The notes: generated from the sequence alone by a model not told the origin. A stretch of DNA of 64,000 nucleotides from Anaeramoeba flamelloides (GCA_027625915.1 JANTQA010000070.1:6391001-6455000), one strand, 5' to 3'; shown: positions 10,955 to 22,934, numbered from the stretch's first letter. Numbers and translations: made by a program.

Positions 10955-12125
10955 GATTTCTCTCTAATTTAAGCATGTTATAATTGGGAGTAAATGATAT
11001 TAGTAATGCATGATTCACATTTCTCTAAAAAATCAATTATAAATATTATTCTACAATAAATTCTGAGTTTTTTTACTAATGATCACTATTAAAAATTTTC
11101 AAAATGGAAATTTTTTTTTTAATTCCTTTTTCAAATCCAAAAATATAAACTAAAAAATAATATTCTGGCAGTTAATAATTGAGATTTAGAACTTCTAAAA
11201 GTAACTAATTTTTTAATTTTTTAATTTCAAAGATTAACCCAATGATGATCAACATAAAAAGTTCTAAAACTGATTAGTTTTGTTTTCCTTTTGATTCCGC
11301 TTATTGTGTCATCGGTTATTATAAACTATTTTAAAAATAATTTATCCAAATAAACTATTTACTGTTCCAGGAAAAAAGTTCAACACAGTTTTTCATTGGG
11401 AACTATACTGAAAATGAAAAGTAAAATCAATTAAAAGAAGAAACCAATTAACTTCAAATTGTAATTCATTATATTATTTTCAATCAATCCAACAAACACA
11501 ATTTAAATCTACTTGTTTCATCTTGAAATTGTTAAAGTTGTTTTGTTGATCAGAAAAATAGTCCATTTTTTGAACAAATTGTCAATAATTAGAGATCAAT
11601 CAAAGAAAAACCATACTTAAAGAAAGTATTAAAAAAACTGTCATTGTGTTCCCACTACATGTTTTCATATTTATTTATTTATTCTTTTATTAATTGATTT
11701 TATTTTTCATTTACAGTATTGTTCCGAATCAAAAACTTTTTTTCACTTTTTTTCCCAAATAGTTATTAATTATTTAATTTTTTATAAAAATCGACTTTTT
11801 TAGTACAAAATCTACATATCTAAACAAATTTTTGTAAGATTTTTCACAACTTTGGAGTCTGAATATTGATAATTAAACCTTTAAATATGTGAAAAATGAA
11901 GATTTTTTTTAAAAATTCTTAGCTTTTTTTCCTAATAGAAGGATAAGTTTTAATTGATGGGGATCAACAAATAGTACTATTTTATGAATAGATTTTTGAG
12001 AGGCCTTTGGAACCATGGTGTACTAATACAATTTAGAACTAATAACAACTTATTTTAATCTTAGACTTCTTTTTGGTAGACTCTAACCCCTTAAATTCAA
12101 AAAAATTTTAATTTCAAATTTTCAT
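10955..12125. repeat. Repeat R2, copy A (interrupted by MITE-2)
   Basis: This is a long diverged repeat similar to 18145-18865 and 33550-33925. Shared landmarks in order are GAGTAAATGATATT, TTTCAAAGATTAAC, AGTTAATTATTTAA-like sequence, and CTTTGGAGTCTGAATATTGAT near 11850. About 390 bp of extra DNA at 11366-11757 is a MITE-2 copy absent from the other two. There is no coding capacity. Confidence 0.65.
11366..11757. mobile_element. MITE-2, copy A, inside repeat R2
   Basis: It matches the better-preserved copy at 47855-48266 through its whole interior, for example GAAGAAACCAATTAACTTCA near 11440. The ends form imperfect inverted repeats: GGAAAAAAGTTCAACACAG on the left, and CTTTTTTTCACTTTTTTTCC on the right. 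Comparison with R2 copies B and C, which lack it, shows it is an insertion. Confidence 0.65.
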
Positions 12126-13488
12126 TGTTGAAATTCTTTAACTCACTTGTAAAAACAGTTCTTTACAAATAGTATTTTGTGAATTTCTACCGCTTTTACA
12201 AGCTTTCATAAAATTTAAAGCAAATAAAAGTCATTATTCAAAGTGAAGGTGAAAACTCACAAAATTGAAAATTGAATGAAAACTTTTAAATATTTTTTTG
12301 ATTTTATCAGTATTTTACAAATACCTAAGAACAATAACATATACATACTAAATATTGAATAAATGTGTGATAAAAGCCATCAAGTCAAGGTTTTTACTTC
12401 TACCTTTTCTATAGTGCCTAGAAAAATTATAAGAAATAGTAATTGGTTTGTAATTAAAAAAATAGATCAATTTTAGCAAACCTTAAATTGTGTATAAGCT
12501 AAATTTCAAAAATAGTTGCATATTTTTCATCTGAAAAAATTTTGTTTAATTGTTTTTATTTTTTTGAATAATAATGTAGTTTACTAAAGTTTTTAGAGAT
12601 AATAACCAATATAGATCAATAAATCACAATATAGTGTTATCATTTTTTTTTTTTAAAAGATAAATGAAAAAATAAAAAAATCATAATAAATAAATTTGTC
12701 CCTAATTTTGAAATTTTTTTTATAAGTTTATAATAAAAAGTAAATTTTAGAATAGATAAAGGAATTATTATTTAGTTCCTTTTTGAATGATATAATATGT
12801 TTTGTTACATTTTGAAATTGTTTTCTAATGTTTAATTAAAGGTTAAATTGAGTTAACTGCAATAAAAAAACTCAAATAAGATTAGTTGAAGGTATCTAAT
12901 CATTTGATATATTAATACTGGTTAGTGGCATTTCATCAAAATTTACACATTAAAATTTTTTGTCCTCGTTTGTTTAATCATTTTGGACACAGCTTCTTTT
13001 TATTTTTTCAATTATTTTTGTTATCGGTTAGTTGAATAAAAAGATTACATTTATAAGCATTATAACAATGGGTAGTTTAAACGTGATTTAATATTAAATT
13101 TGAAAAAAATACAATATATTTAGGTTTTTTTTTATCATATTTTTGATTTTGGGTGTATTGAAAATTTTTGGAACTGAATATAATGAAAAGATTCTAATAA
13201 AATTTAAATTTAAAAAAATACTGATTTCTAATCTGAGTTTACACTTTACTATACAATAGTTGCTTTTCTTCATAATATCTCATTATTATATTTGAAAATA
13301 AAACTATATATACAATCTAGATTGGTTAAAAGGATTAGTTCTTAAAAAAATTTCATGAAAATAAAATAAAATAAAATTTTTGTTTAATCTAATAAATTTA
13401 TTTGTTATAGTAATTTTTTCTATTATTAAAGTATTATTGATAAAAAGAAAAAGAAAAAGAAAAAGAAAAGGAAAATTATCAAAAAATG

Positions 13489-13520
<32 letters not shown>

Positions 13521-13643
13521 GAGAGAAAGAGAAAAATAAAAGGAAAATAATTCAAAAATCAAAATTCTTATTATTATTTTTTCATCAAAATTGTAGTCAT
13601 TTAATAAACTATCGAATGAAAAATAATAATAATTAGTAATAAG
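12126..13643. other. Intergenic; holds repeat R6 copy B and an A-rich microsatellite
   Basis: Positions 12890-13200 resemble the 8.33-8.79 kb segment. Positions 13441-13530 are an (AAAAAG)n/A-run microsatellite that opens a meaningless Phe-rich frame on the minus strand. No gene is seen. The 3' end of the NOL6 gene should lie just left of 13644. Confidence 0.55.
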
Positions 13644-16600
13644 CTAAAAAAGATTATTACTACTTTGTGTTAATTCAATTCTATCAATAAACCCTTTACC
13701 AATTTGCTTTAGATCTGAAATAAACTCAAAAATATTTGGGATTATTTTCCCATTGGTTGTTGGGATTGAGATTGTCGATATTTGTGATAATTTGAAATCC
13801 TTTGCCAAAAACGTTCTGGGCTTAAAAACGAAGGTAACTAATCTGTTACCGTCTTGTGTTAATTGGTATTTATTGTAAAAAATGATTATTAAATGTCCAA
13901 ACCGCAAGCGAACGTCTTTGATAAATTTCTTTAATGGGTCGAAATCGACCTTTCTTAGGGGTTTCTTATTTACATTTTTAGTGGTAACTATGACATCAAA
14001 GTCTGTTAACGAGGGTCTAAAGGGTGCGCCCCAATCCTTTCCTTGGTAGGAGATTTGGTTTTCGGTTAATTGTAACGAGTGGGTGGCAATTTGGATGATT
14101 CTATTTAATATAAATTTTTTTGGATTTGTCTTTGTCCAGGTTGAACTTACATAGTTAAAGCTAGGCGAAAGATACATGCCAAATTTGTGTTTTTTTTTTT
14201 CAAAGGTGTTATAGATCAATTCAATATTCTTATTGGTGAGGGTGTTGTCGACGTCGATTATCAAGGGCTCATCGTTCCATTTGAAATTGCTTAATAGGTA
14301 AAGAAATCGTAAGAGCCCCTGCAGTGTGGAGCTTGGTGGGTCAAATGGCGATGGGTTTGTGAACAGGGAGGCAACAATTAATTCCACTGCGTCTTCTGTC
14401 AAATGCGAAGACAATAACTGCTGGTTGACCCAGATTTTACAAATTCTGGCGATTGAAATGTAGGCCGGGTATAATGATTTTATTCTTGAAATGAACTGTC
14501 TAAAGTTGGGGTTTGTATTATAGCGTTTTTTGTATTTGAAATATTTTTTACCCGGGCGTTTTCTTAATATCTTCATTTCTGCTTCGATGTGTAAATACAA
14601 TTTAAATTTCAAATTCCCCTTAGTTTTTATTTCGATACAATTAACGAGTGGCACGGTGTTCATTCCAAATCCATCATTCAATTTTTTCGAGATTTGGACA
14701 TAAAAGGCTGCCTTCAAATGCTCGATTGCCTGATAGTTTTCTGGCCAACTTGACGATGTGGAAAAAGTGGCAATAATGATTAATGGTTCCGTGTTGTTTA
14801 TTGATGTTGAAGAGAATTGTGGGCTAGTTCCTTTGACGTCTTTAATTTCTAATTTAATCCCGGACAAGTTTCGTAAATTGGTGCTAATTTGATCAAAATT
14901 CATTTTAATCAATTGCTCTTTCGTTTCGTATTCTGTTGAATTGTTAATATTTAAGACCGATTGCAATTGATTATAAATAATGTCAATTGTTTCGGATTTC
15001 AAATTGCTCTTATTGTTATTACTGTTTTGTAATTGCAACTGCAATTGCTTTTCTGTTTGCTTTTGATTTTTATTAATTTTGGAATGTGATATTTTGGTTA
15101 AATTGAAATGTCTTTTCAATAAATACCTCACAATCTTTGAAATAATGATTTCGCGCTTTTCGGAAAATCGATCCCAAATAACGGCTTCCAAAATCTGTCC
15201 ATTAGTAAACCTTCGAATTTCAGATCGCGATCCCCATAGGCTTCGAAAGTTTTCTGCTTCCTTTGAATTCGCCTCTGGGCCCGCAGTTACTAATTTATAT
15301 GCCTCATCTAAATTTAGTCTTGCAGCTATTTTCCAGGGCAAATTCTCGATTTTTTGATAATTTTCTCGGTAATCCCATCCTTGGTATTTGGTTGCCAAGA
15401 TATGTAAGCAATCAACTCTTTTGCCTAGCCCCTTTTGCAGAACATCCAAAATTTGGATTTGCTTCTGGGTTACTTTTTGGCCAATATAATTATGTGAATT
15501 TAGGTTTTGGTTTTGACCTTGTGTTTTATTATTCTTATTTTTATTCTTTTCATTATTATTATTCTCATTAAGAATATTAGGTACATTTGAAAATAAAAAT
15601 TGGATGCCATATTTTAAAGAAGGTTTTGATTTTTGTAAAAAAATTTTTGAAAATTGATTAAATTTTGTATTATTAAAATTTTGTAAAGATAAGAGTGCTT
15701 CGTGCTTTAGATCTTGGAAAGCATTTAAAGTGATGTGTGAAGTTAAATTAACCATTTTTTTGGAATCCAAAAAGACTAAATCAAAGGATTTTTTATATAA
15801 CTTTAATAGATCCTCCTCCTCCTCCTCCTCCTCTTCTTCTTCTTCTTCTTCCTCTAATTCTGAATTTGATTCTGTTTCTATTTCGGAACTTGTTTCTGAA
15901 TCCGAGTCCGAATCTGAGTCCGAGTCTGAATTGTGTTTTTTTTTTTTTTTTTTGTTTTTTTTCTTTGAAATCTTAGGAAAGCAAATCCCCTGAGTAATCA
16001 GATCTTCATTGTCAACAAAGTAGTTCAGAAAAATCCTTAAAATTTGATAACTCGACATCTCTATTGAGATCATTTTCTTTTCATAAAAATAGCAAATTAA
16101 CATCGAAGAAAGAAACCCATTAAAGCAATCATAACGATTAAAGAAGCCTCTTTGCCTCAACCACACTTTGATTAAGATTATAGCGTCAATGAATGTTGGC
16201 GAGATGGATAAGGTCTCATGTAGCTTCTTAAGATGTCTCTTGAATGAACCCATATCTTCCAAAATACTATTGTTATAATGTGCAATGATATTTTGGTTCT
16301 TTTCATTGGAGAGGTTATTACAATCTGGCTTTAACTTGCTTAGTGGGAACAAGTCTTCGCTGACGTTGGCATGGATGTGGATTTCAAATTTTGTTCTCAA
16401 CCTTTTTGATTTGAGATTTTGTTTTTTGTTTTTTTTTTTCTTTTTTTGTTTCTTGGTTTCATTTTCATTTTTATCATCGTCCTCATCTTCATTTTGATTC
16501 TTAATTGGGATCCTAATTTTGTCAGGCTTTAAAATTAAAACCAATTTGTTAGGATCAGATTTAAATGGCTTTAACAAGATGTCAGTAAATAATTCAGGGA

Positions 16601-17063
16601 CGTGCTCATTTAAATAAAGAGCAATGTTGTAGAGATACAAGGATCTTTTGTCCAAATATTTATAATCTTGATAATCCTTCTTGGAGAACGTTCGCTTTGG
16701 TATCTCCACAGACAAGTCAATGTTTAAATTTGGCCGAGCAATGGTGTGGGTTAAATATGATCCAATCACATTAATGCTTGTTGGCCGATGGAAGGTGAAA
16801 TCGAGAGACTCATTCTCTAATTTGACAGAGGGCGCTCTTTTTTGATCATACGTAATTTTTGATCCTTCTTGCGGGATCGATTTTAGCACATCAACAATTG
16901 TTCGCAAGACTTGTTCAACGGCTTTTCTTTTTTCATAATTAATTCCGGCTGTCGATAACAACTCGGTTAGCTGAAGCTGAAATAAATGACTTTGAAAAAG
17001 TTCTTCGGATTCCTTCAGTTCCATCATTTCTTCATGGCTTGGTAATTCTTGATAACGGGTCAT
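13644..17063 (-). CDS. NOL6: Nucleolar protein 6 / UTP22 / Nrap family, ribosome biogenesis
   Basis: Predicted 1139-residue NOL6/UTP22 (Nrap) protein, a member of the UTP-C module of the small-subunit processome that works in the nucleolus on early 18S pre-rRNA. Length is close to the animal protein (about 1146). The family's defining stretches are collinear: PTSINVIGSYL near residue 94; ALYLNEHVPELF; a helical segment with IKVWLRQRGFF; WGSRSEIRRFTNG near 609 followed by EAVIWDRF; SPFDPPSSTLQGLLRFLYL near 908; and GAPFRPSLTDFDVIV near 1013. These belong to the tandem nucleotidyltransferase-like/PAP-OAS1-like folds, which are thought to be non-catalytic. Low-complexity Lys, (SD)n and poly-Glu tracts are inserted at about residues 205-220 and 370-425. 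It is a single exon starting at the first in-frame ATG; no competing start is needed. Confidence 0.95.
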   Translation of the reverse strand: MTRYQELPSHEEMMELKESEELFQSHLFQLQLTELLSTAGINYEKRKAVEQVLRTIVDVLKSIPQEGSKITYDQKRAPSVKLENESLDFTFHRPTSINVIGSYLTHTIARPNLNIDLSVEIPKRTFSKKDYQDYKYLDKRSLYLYNIALYLNEHVPELFTDILLKPFKSDPNKLVLILKPDKIRIPIKNQNEDEDDDKNENETKKQKKKKKNKKQNLKSKRLRTKFEIHIHANVSEDLFPLSKLKPDCNNLSNEKNQNIIAHYNNSILEDMGSFKRHLKKLHETLSISPTFIDAIILIKVWLRQRGFFNRYDCFNGFLSSMLICYFYEKKMISIEMSSYQILRIFLNYFVDNEDLITQGICFPKISKKKNKKKKKKHNSDSDSDSDSDSETSSEIETESNSELEEEEEEEEEEEEEEDLLKLYKKSFDLVFLDSKKMVNLTSHITLNAFQDLKHEALLSLQNFNNTKFNQFSKIFLQKSKPSLKYGIQFLFSNVPNILNENNNNEKNKNKNNKTQGQNQNLNSHNYIGQKVTQKQIQILDVLQKGLGKRVDCLHILATKYQGWDYRENYQKIENLPWKIAARLNLDEAYKLVTAGPEANSKEAENFRSLWGSRSEIRRFTNGQILEAVIWDRFSEKREIIISKIVRYLLKRHFNLTKISHSKINKNQKQTEKQLQLQLQNSNNNKSNLKSETIDIIYNQLQSVLNINNSTEYETKEQLIKMNFDQISTNLRNLSGIKLEIKDVKGTSPQFSSTSINNTEPLIIIATFSTSSSWPENYQAIEHLKAAFYVQISKKLNDGFGMNTVPLVNCIEIKTKGNLKFKLYLHIEAEMKILRKRPGKKYFKYKKRYNTNPNFRQFISRIKSLYPAYISIARICKIWVNQQLLSSHLTEDAVELIVASLFTNPSPFDPPSSTLQGLLRFLYLLSNFKWNDEPLIIDVDNTLTNKNIELIYNTFEKKKHKFGMYLSPSFNYVSSTWTKTNPKKFILNRIIQIATHSLQLTENQISYQGKDWGAPFRPSLTDFDVIVTTKNVNKKPLRKVDFDPLKKFIKDVRLRFGHLIIIFYNKYQLTQDGNRLVTFVFKPRTFLAKDFKLSQISTISIPTTNGKIIPNIFEFISDLKQIGKGFIDRIELTQSSNNLF

Positions 17064-17932
17064 TTTGAAGTGGTGGGTTTTTTTTGTTTTTTGTTTTTAT
17101 TTAGATTTGGAAGACGGTTTGTGAGAATTTCTAAAAAAAAAAAGAAAAGTAAAAAAATAATTTGATATGTGAAGGAAAGGTTTTGGAATTAAGAGAATTT
17201 TTTTGTTAAGTGAAATATTATGTAATTTATGAGTGTTACACAATTTTACTTTATTTTTTATTTATTTTTTTTTTCTGTGATTACGATTATGAATTTATTT
17301 TATTATTTATCTTTTTTTGATTTTTTCCCTTTTGGAATGATTTGTTCTTTTGTTTCAAATACAAATAATGAGATTAATTAGAAATTGTTTGTGAATGATC
17401 ATTTCAAATCTTTTTCTTTGATGGACATAAGTTTATTGGTGAAAAATAATTTTTTAAGTGTGGTTTGATTTTGAAAACAATATTGATAGAATTATTGGTT
17501 GTTAAGTTAAGTCTTTGTGTAAAACAGAGGAGAGATGGTTTAGGATAATACCAATTATTTTTAAAAGATTTTTATTATAAATTTTTAAGTTTCTGATGGG
17601 GAAAACAAGTTTCAAGAAAAAAAGTCATTTTTAATTCACAAAGATAATTTATCAATTGGTAAAAGTCTATTTTTGTTGTTTATCAAGTTAGTACCTGTCA
17701 GAAAAAAAGTAAGAGACAAGTCATCTTAGTTGTTACAAAAGTTCTAAAGAAAAAACAAAGTATAAATTATAAAGGGATAAAAGAATAAGGCAAACTATTT
17801 GTTAAGACACGAGTTAGAGAGATAAGAATCTAATAATTGCCAAAGAAAATGTAATTGAAATTAGATGAATGAAATAAATCCAGTACATTGATCAAAATAA
17901 TTTGTTCCCAACAACTATAATTCCTGTTTCTA
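17064..17932. other. Upstream region of NOL6; no gene seen
   Basis: AT-rich and without an open frame of note. It is expected to hold the NOL6 promoter. T/A runs only. Confidence 0.5.
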
Positions 17933-18128
17933 CAGCCAGTTTCACTTTTAAGACATAAACTTTCAACGAAATGTAAGGCACAAAAAAAATCTCAAAATTA
18001 GGCAGATTTTTTGGAATTTTTTTTTACAAAGACTATTTAACTAGAATTTGAATTTGTGTCTTAATTTGAGATTTTTTTTGTGCCTTAAATTTCGTTGAAA
18101 GTTTGTGCCTTAAATCTGAAACTGAATG
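17933..18128. mobile_element. MITE-1 copy (Tc1/mariner type)
   Basis: The whole element is one long hairpin. It begins CAGCCAGTTTCACTTTTAAG and ends with GAAACTGAATG, flanked by TA on both sides (17931-17932, 18129-18130). The arms share GGCACAAA...ATCTCAAA and its complement, with a short A/T centre. It directly abuts repeat R2 copy B. Confidence 0.85.
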
Positions 18129-18144
18129 TAATTTAAATACGTTC

Positions 18145-18865
18145 TAGTCGAGAGTAAATGATATTAAAGCTAACGTGGTCCACATAACTCGATGAAATCA
18201 ATTATAATTATTATTCCACCATAAAATACTGCCTTTTCCACTAATGATTAAAAATTAAAAATTTTCATTTTGAATTTTTTTTTTTAATATTCCTTTTTTT
18301 AATCTTAAAAATAGAACCCAAAATAAAGTATTATGGTATTTAATAATTTAGATTTAGAAATTCCAAAAAGTAATTATTTTTATAATTGTTTAATTTCAAA
18401 GATTAACTCAATAATCATTAGCAGTAAAAACCTCAAAGACTAATTAATTATGTTTTCTTTTTATAAAGTTAATTGTAACATTAAAATTTTTGAGAAATAA
18501 TTTTTCCAAAAAATCTAATAGTTAATTATTTAATATTTTTAAAAAATTGAATTTTTTTTAACATATTAATCTACATTTCGTTATAAAATTAGAAAAAATA
18601 CTTTACAACTTTGGAGTCTGAAAATTGATGATTCAACCTATAAATTTGTTGAGAAATGCAGATATTTTTCTGAAATTCTGGATTTTTTTACTAATACAAG
18701 TATATTTTTTAATTGATTAGATCAATAAAATATTACTACTTTATTAAATGATTTTTTAGAGACATTTGAATCATGTAGCACTAATGTGATTTAAACACAA
18801 TAAAAAGGCACTTTAAAATAAAGACTTCTCCTTGATAGAAACAAACCCCATAAGAATCAAAACTT
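18145..18865. repeat. Repeat R2, copy B
   Basis: Similar to 10955-12125 without the MITE-2 insertion. The clearest shared run is CTTTGGAGTCTGAAAATTGAT at about 18610, followed by the CTAATACAAG and ATCAATAAAATATTACTA region. No coding capacity. Confidence 0.6.
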
Positions 18866-18884
18866 AAAAATTAAAACTCATCGA

Positions 18885-19225
18885 CTTATTCAAATGATGA
18901 TTAATAAAATTAAAGTTGTTCAAAACAATATTTAATCAATCAAAAAGCAATGATAAGAATATCCTTTTCCTAACTGTATCTAAAATTCTATAAAATTCTA
19001 TTGTTTTTCAAAATAAGTAGATCTACTTTAGTTATCAAACAATTAAATAAGTGTATTCTATAAACACCCGACTTTAATGAACTTTCGGTACGTTTATTAC
19101 TTAGTTTATAAAAAAATTGGTTATTTACCAAATGGATTTGATTTAAAATATTTGCAATTACATAACACTTTTCCTAATATTAACATTTAAGAATCTCGAC
19201 ATGGATTATTTTCAAGTTTGATATA
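18885..19225. repeat. Repeat R3, copy A
   Basis: Similar to 22935-23275 in the same orientation. Shared anchors are AATGATGATTAAT, AAGTAGATCTACTT, TTATCAAACAATTA and CTTTAATGAACTTT, in order and with similar spacing. Confidence 0.6.
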
Positions 19226-19659
19226 TTTCAATACTATACCCCCTTTTTACAATTTAAGGTTTACCATTTGTGAAATTTTTAAAAAGATGATTGTTTATAG
19301 GGCATACGACTTTTTATTTTTGTTCTTAGTTGAATTGGTTAAAGGCTTAGTCTAACTTTTAATACTGATCCCACAAGGTAACTTTTTTCAAATTAGTTTT
19401 TTTCATCAAAAATTTGAATTGATGGGTGTAAAAATATTAGATCGTTAGGTATTTAATAATAATTGTTGTTTGTTGGTTGCCAATCAAAATGATTGATTCC
19501 CTTTTAGTTTACCACCTTCAAAAAAAAAAAAAAATAATTTTTTTAAAATCCCCAAATAGAATCAAAAACATTATAAATTTCAATCAACCAACCGTAAATA
19601 CCATTTTACTATAAATTAACTTCTATCCTATTAAACTTATACCCACACATTAGAATTTA
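19226..19659. other. Intergenic, nothing recognised
   Basis: AT-rich, with an A-run near 19520. No gene or repeat copy is identified. Confidence 0.4.
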
Positions 19660-20225
19660 TGATAGATTTATATATAAACTATTTCCAAAAAAGTATGTCA
19701 AATTTATTTTAAAATATATTTATTAACATCAATCCTTAAAAAAATATTTAAGATCCAAAATAATTATATATCATTGATGGATTCTTGGTAATAATTCAAT
19801 TTTTTTTATTAGAATTGTATTACATAAAAAAAAGATATATAATTGTCTAATCTCTATTTTGAATGATATTTTTTAGGGGTGAAAAATTTATGTTTATTAT
19901 TTCATTTTTTATAGAAATAATTGGTTTCATAACTTTTTTAATCTTAAAAAATTTTCAAATAGAATTGAAAACTATCTAACTATATCAGGCTGTTTAAAAA
20001 TAATATGCACCCTTTCAATATTTTCAATTTTTTATTGAAATTGGTTGTATATCGTTTTCAATAAAAAAAGTATAATTTGATTTTTTTTTGATTTTTTGGA
20101 AATATTTCAATAAATCTATTTTGAAATAAACACCTTATTGTTTATTCAATTGGTATTAATAGTTAAATCAATAATGATAAAATGCCAATTAACGGATATC
20201 CCCCCTAACAAAGGTGATTTTTTTA

Positions 20226-20421
20226 CAGTCAGTTTCACTTTTAAGGCACAAACTTATAACAAAATTTAAGGAACAAAAAAATCTCAAATTAAAGTACAAA
20301 ATTTGGAATTTTTTTTTTTTACAATTTATTTTACTAGAATTTGAATTTTGTGCTTTAATTTGAGATTTTTTTGTGCCTTAAATTCCGTTGTAAGTTTGTA
20401 TTTTAAAAGTGAAACCGACTG
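20226..20421. mobile_element. MITE-1 copy inside the R4 tandem duplication
   Basis: A 196-bp hairpin from CAGTCAGTTTCACTTTTAAG to GTGAAACCGACTG. Flanking TA duplications lie at 20224-20225 and 20422-20423. It is missing from the second R4 unit, so it arrived after the duplication. Confidence 0.88.
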
Positions 20422-20462
20422 TATCAAATATAAAAAAAAATTCCCCACTTTTTTAGAAATTC

Positions 20463-20463
<1 letters not shown>

Positions 20464-20496
<33 letters not shown>
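20464..20496. repeat. (TA)n microsatellite
   Basis: An uninterrupted TA dinucleotide run between the two R4 units. Confidence 0.9.
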
Positions 20497-21240
20497 CTAT
20501 TTCCAATAAAGCGGGGCAAATTTATTTTAAAATATATCTTTTAAACACAATCTTCATAAAAGTATTTAAACACCCAAAATCATTAAATATTATTTATAAA
20601 TTCTTGATAAAAATTCAATTTTTTTTCTTAGTATTGTATCACATAAATAAAGGATATAAATTTTCTGATCTCGATTTTATCTGATATTTTTAGTGGTAAA
20701 AATTGTTGTTTATTATTTTCTTTTTGATCAAAAAAACCGTTTTCATAACTTGTTCAATCTCAACAAATTTTCAAATAGAATTGAAAAGATATAACTACAT
20801 TTGATAGTTTAAAAAATCATTTGTCCCCTTTCCATATTTTTGGTTTATTATTGAAATTGGTCATTCATTGTTTTCACCAAAAAAAGTAATTTTTTTTTTT
20901 CATTTTTTGGAAATATTTCATCCAAAAAAATTTTGAATAAATACCTTAGCCATTCATTCAATCGGTATTAATAGTAAAATCAATTTGCTAATGCCAATTA
21001 ATGAATAATTTCACTATAAAAAAGATGATTTTTTATGAATGGTAAAAAAAAATGCCTCACTTTTTTGGAAATACTTTATATATATTTATAAATATAAAAA
21101 AATTGCCAAATACTGTCAATTTGGAGATCTATCAAATATATACCAATCTATCTTGCTACTAAGTAAAATAATATTGTTCAAATACCAATTAAACTACGGG
21201 AATATTCTTTGAAAAATACTATTTATTGTTATTGGAAATA

Positions 21241-21637
21241 CAGTCTATCCAAATCTACTGTGAATTTTTTTAAATATCAAATCTTATTGTTGATATAGAT
21301 TTTTAAAAAGTTGAATATACAAAAAAAAAAACTTATATTGAAAAAAAAAGTCCTAAATGAGCCAATATTCAAGAAATTTTTCATATTTTCATAAAATAAA
21401 TTTTCAAAACCCAAAATGACTCTTCACATTGAAAATTCATTAAAAAACAACTTAAAATTTACTCTTAAAAAACGAATTTATTTTTCGATAACACCAGAAG
21501 TTTATTTTTCATATTAACTTATTTAGGAAATTTTTTTCAATATGAGCTTTTTAATTCTTATATTCAACTTTTTAAAAATCTATATCAACATCAAAATTTG
21601 AAATTGAAAAAATTTCACGGTAGCCTTGGAACAGCTG
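21241..21637. mobile_element. MITE-3: 397-bp inverted-repeat element, TA target site
   Basis: The left end, CAGTCTATCCAAATCTACTG, pairs with the right end, whose reverse complement is CAGCTGTTCCAAGGCTACCG. The arms stay complementary for about 120 bp, including TTGATATAGATTTTTAAAAA. TA duplications flank it at 21239-21240 and 21638-21639. Ends beginning CAG with TA duplication suggest Tc1/mariner mobilisation. It differs in sequence from MITE-1. The unpaired centre (about 21365-21515) has no transposase. Confidence 0.75.
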
Positions 21638-22519
21638 TATCATTGGTTTTTTAAATGAGAGTCAGATTTGAGAAATTATCCTTTATCTAATATTAAAAAT
21701 TTTTTTCTTGAATTGTTAGTTAAAAAATAGTTCAATAACTAAAATATAAAAAGATACAACTTTTGTCACCTTTACAAATATATTTTTATTTTCATAACCA
21801 AGATCAAAAATTTTTTTATATAAATTAAATTTTGTTTTTGAAATATTGATAAATTGTAATTTTTGAAAAGAGTTTTAAAAATTGAATCTTTACTCTTTTT
21901 TGTATTATTTTTAGAAACTTTCTTTGGTAGATTTTAATCTTTGAATAAATTAATTTTTAAGAAAGTTTTATGTTATTTGAATACCTCAAAAATTGAATAA
22001 AAATTTGAAAATTTTTATTCTGTTTTTTATTTTATAATTTATTTTATATAAGTTTTAAATAAAGAAATTTATGGCTTTAAAGGCACGAAACTTTGGTAAA
22101 ATTAGTTGCTCTTGTAAATATTCTATGTCAAGAATTTTCAAAGGTAGAGTTATAAGATTGATAAAAATGGGAATTGAACTTTAAATTTTTTTTTCAATTT
22201 CTGTGAATTTGTGCAGTTTTCAAAAATACCATATTCAGATCATAAAACCAACTTCTTAAGTTAATTTGCATTCTTTTTAATTGTTGTTCCAATAGAATGA
22301 AAAACAAGAAATTTAGAAGTAAAACATAACGAAATTGCTATTGATGTGTATTATTGAAAAATGTTTTTTGTTCGAAAATTTTTTTTTTTTATTTTATAAA
22401 AAAAAAGTTGAAAAAATCGATCAAAAAAAGAATAACCTTGTGTATTTTGGAAAGTTTTTAAAATAGAACTTGATCAACTCTGTATTATCATAATCAAAGA
22501 TAAAAAAAATAAAGAAAAA
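21638..22519. other. Intergenic, nothing recognised
   Basis: AT-rich with homopolymer runs. A T-rich tract on the minus strand just below 22520 can terminate RNA polymerase III transcription of the tRNA. Confidence 0.45.
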
Positions 22520-22591
22520 TGAGGATAGCAGGACTCGAACCTACAACCTTTCGGTTTGGAGCCGAATGCGCTACCATTACGCCATATCCCC
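22520..22591 (-). tRNA. tRNA-Trp(CCA): tRNA-Trp (anticodon CCA)
   Basis: Read on the minus strand it folds as a full cloverleaf. The acceptor arm is GGGGATA with TATCCTC and discriminator A; the D arm is GCGT-AATGGTA-GCGC. The anticodon arm is TTCGG-CTCCAAA-CCGAA, giving CCA, and the variable loop is AGGTT. The T arm is GTAGG-TTCGAGT-CCTGC, which includes the B-box GGTTCGAGTCC. It has no intron and no encoded CCA. A run of T follows within about ten bases on the minus strand, as expected for a polymerase III terminator. Confidence 0.96.
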
Positions 22592-22934
22592 TTACATTAA
22601 AATTATCGAATTTTGTTTCTCTGATTAATAAAACTACTATATATTAACATTTTTTAACAATCTATTTACCAAAATTATTTCCTAATTAATATTCCACCTC
22701 TAAGATTTTCTCCCACAATATTAAATGAACAAAAATCATACACATCAATAAATTCACCAACCATAATATTTTTCATTTACCATTAAAACATATATTATAA
22801 CTTTTTGTATTATAAACAAATTTCTTGCAAGATAAATAATTGTGAATATTTTGAAAATTCTTGTATAATTAACTTTTATTTATTATAAAATATTTTTTTT
22901 ATGAATCAAACTTTTAAATTATAAATAACCCACT
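22592..22934. other. Intergenic, nothing recognised
   Basis: 5' flank of the tRNA gene. AT-rich, no gene. Confidence 0.4.

Larger units (their letters stand above)
19660..21060. repeat. Repeat R4: direct tandem duplication of a ~0.6-kb unit
   Basis: Two diverged direct copies occur, about 19660-20225 (plus 20424-20463) and 20490-21060. Shared runs include AAATTTATTTTAAAATATAT, CAAATAGAATTGAAAA, ATTGAAATTGGT, TTTTTTGGAAATATTTCA and CGGTATTAATAG/GGTATTAATAG. A MITE-1 copy interrupts only the first unit, near its right end, and a TA microsatellite (20464-20496) separates the units. Neither unit codes for protein. Confidence 0.7.

Noticed and set aside
13304-13555. 83-codon Phe-rich frame on the minus strand
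   Set aside because: Produced by an A-rich microsatellite; no protein-like composition.
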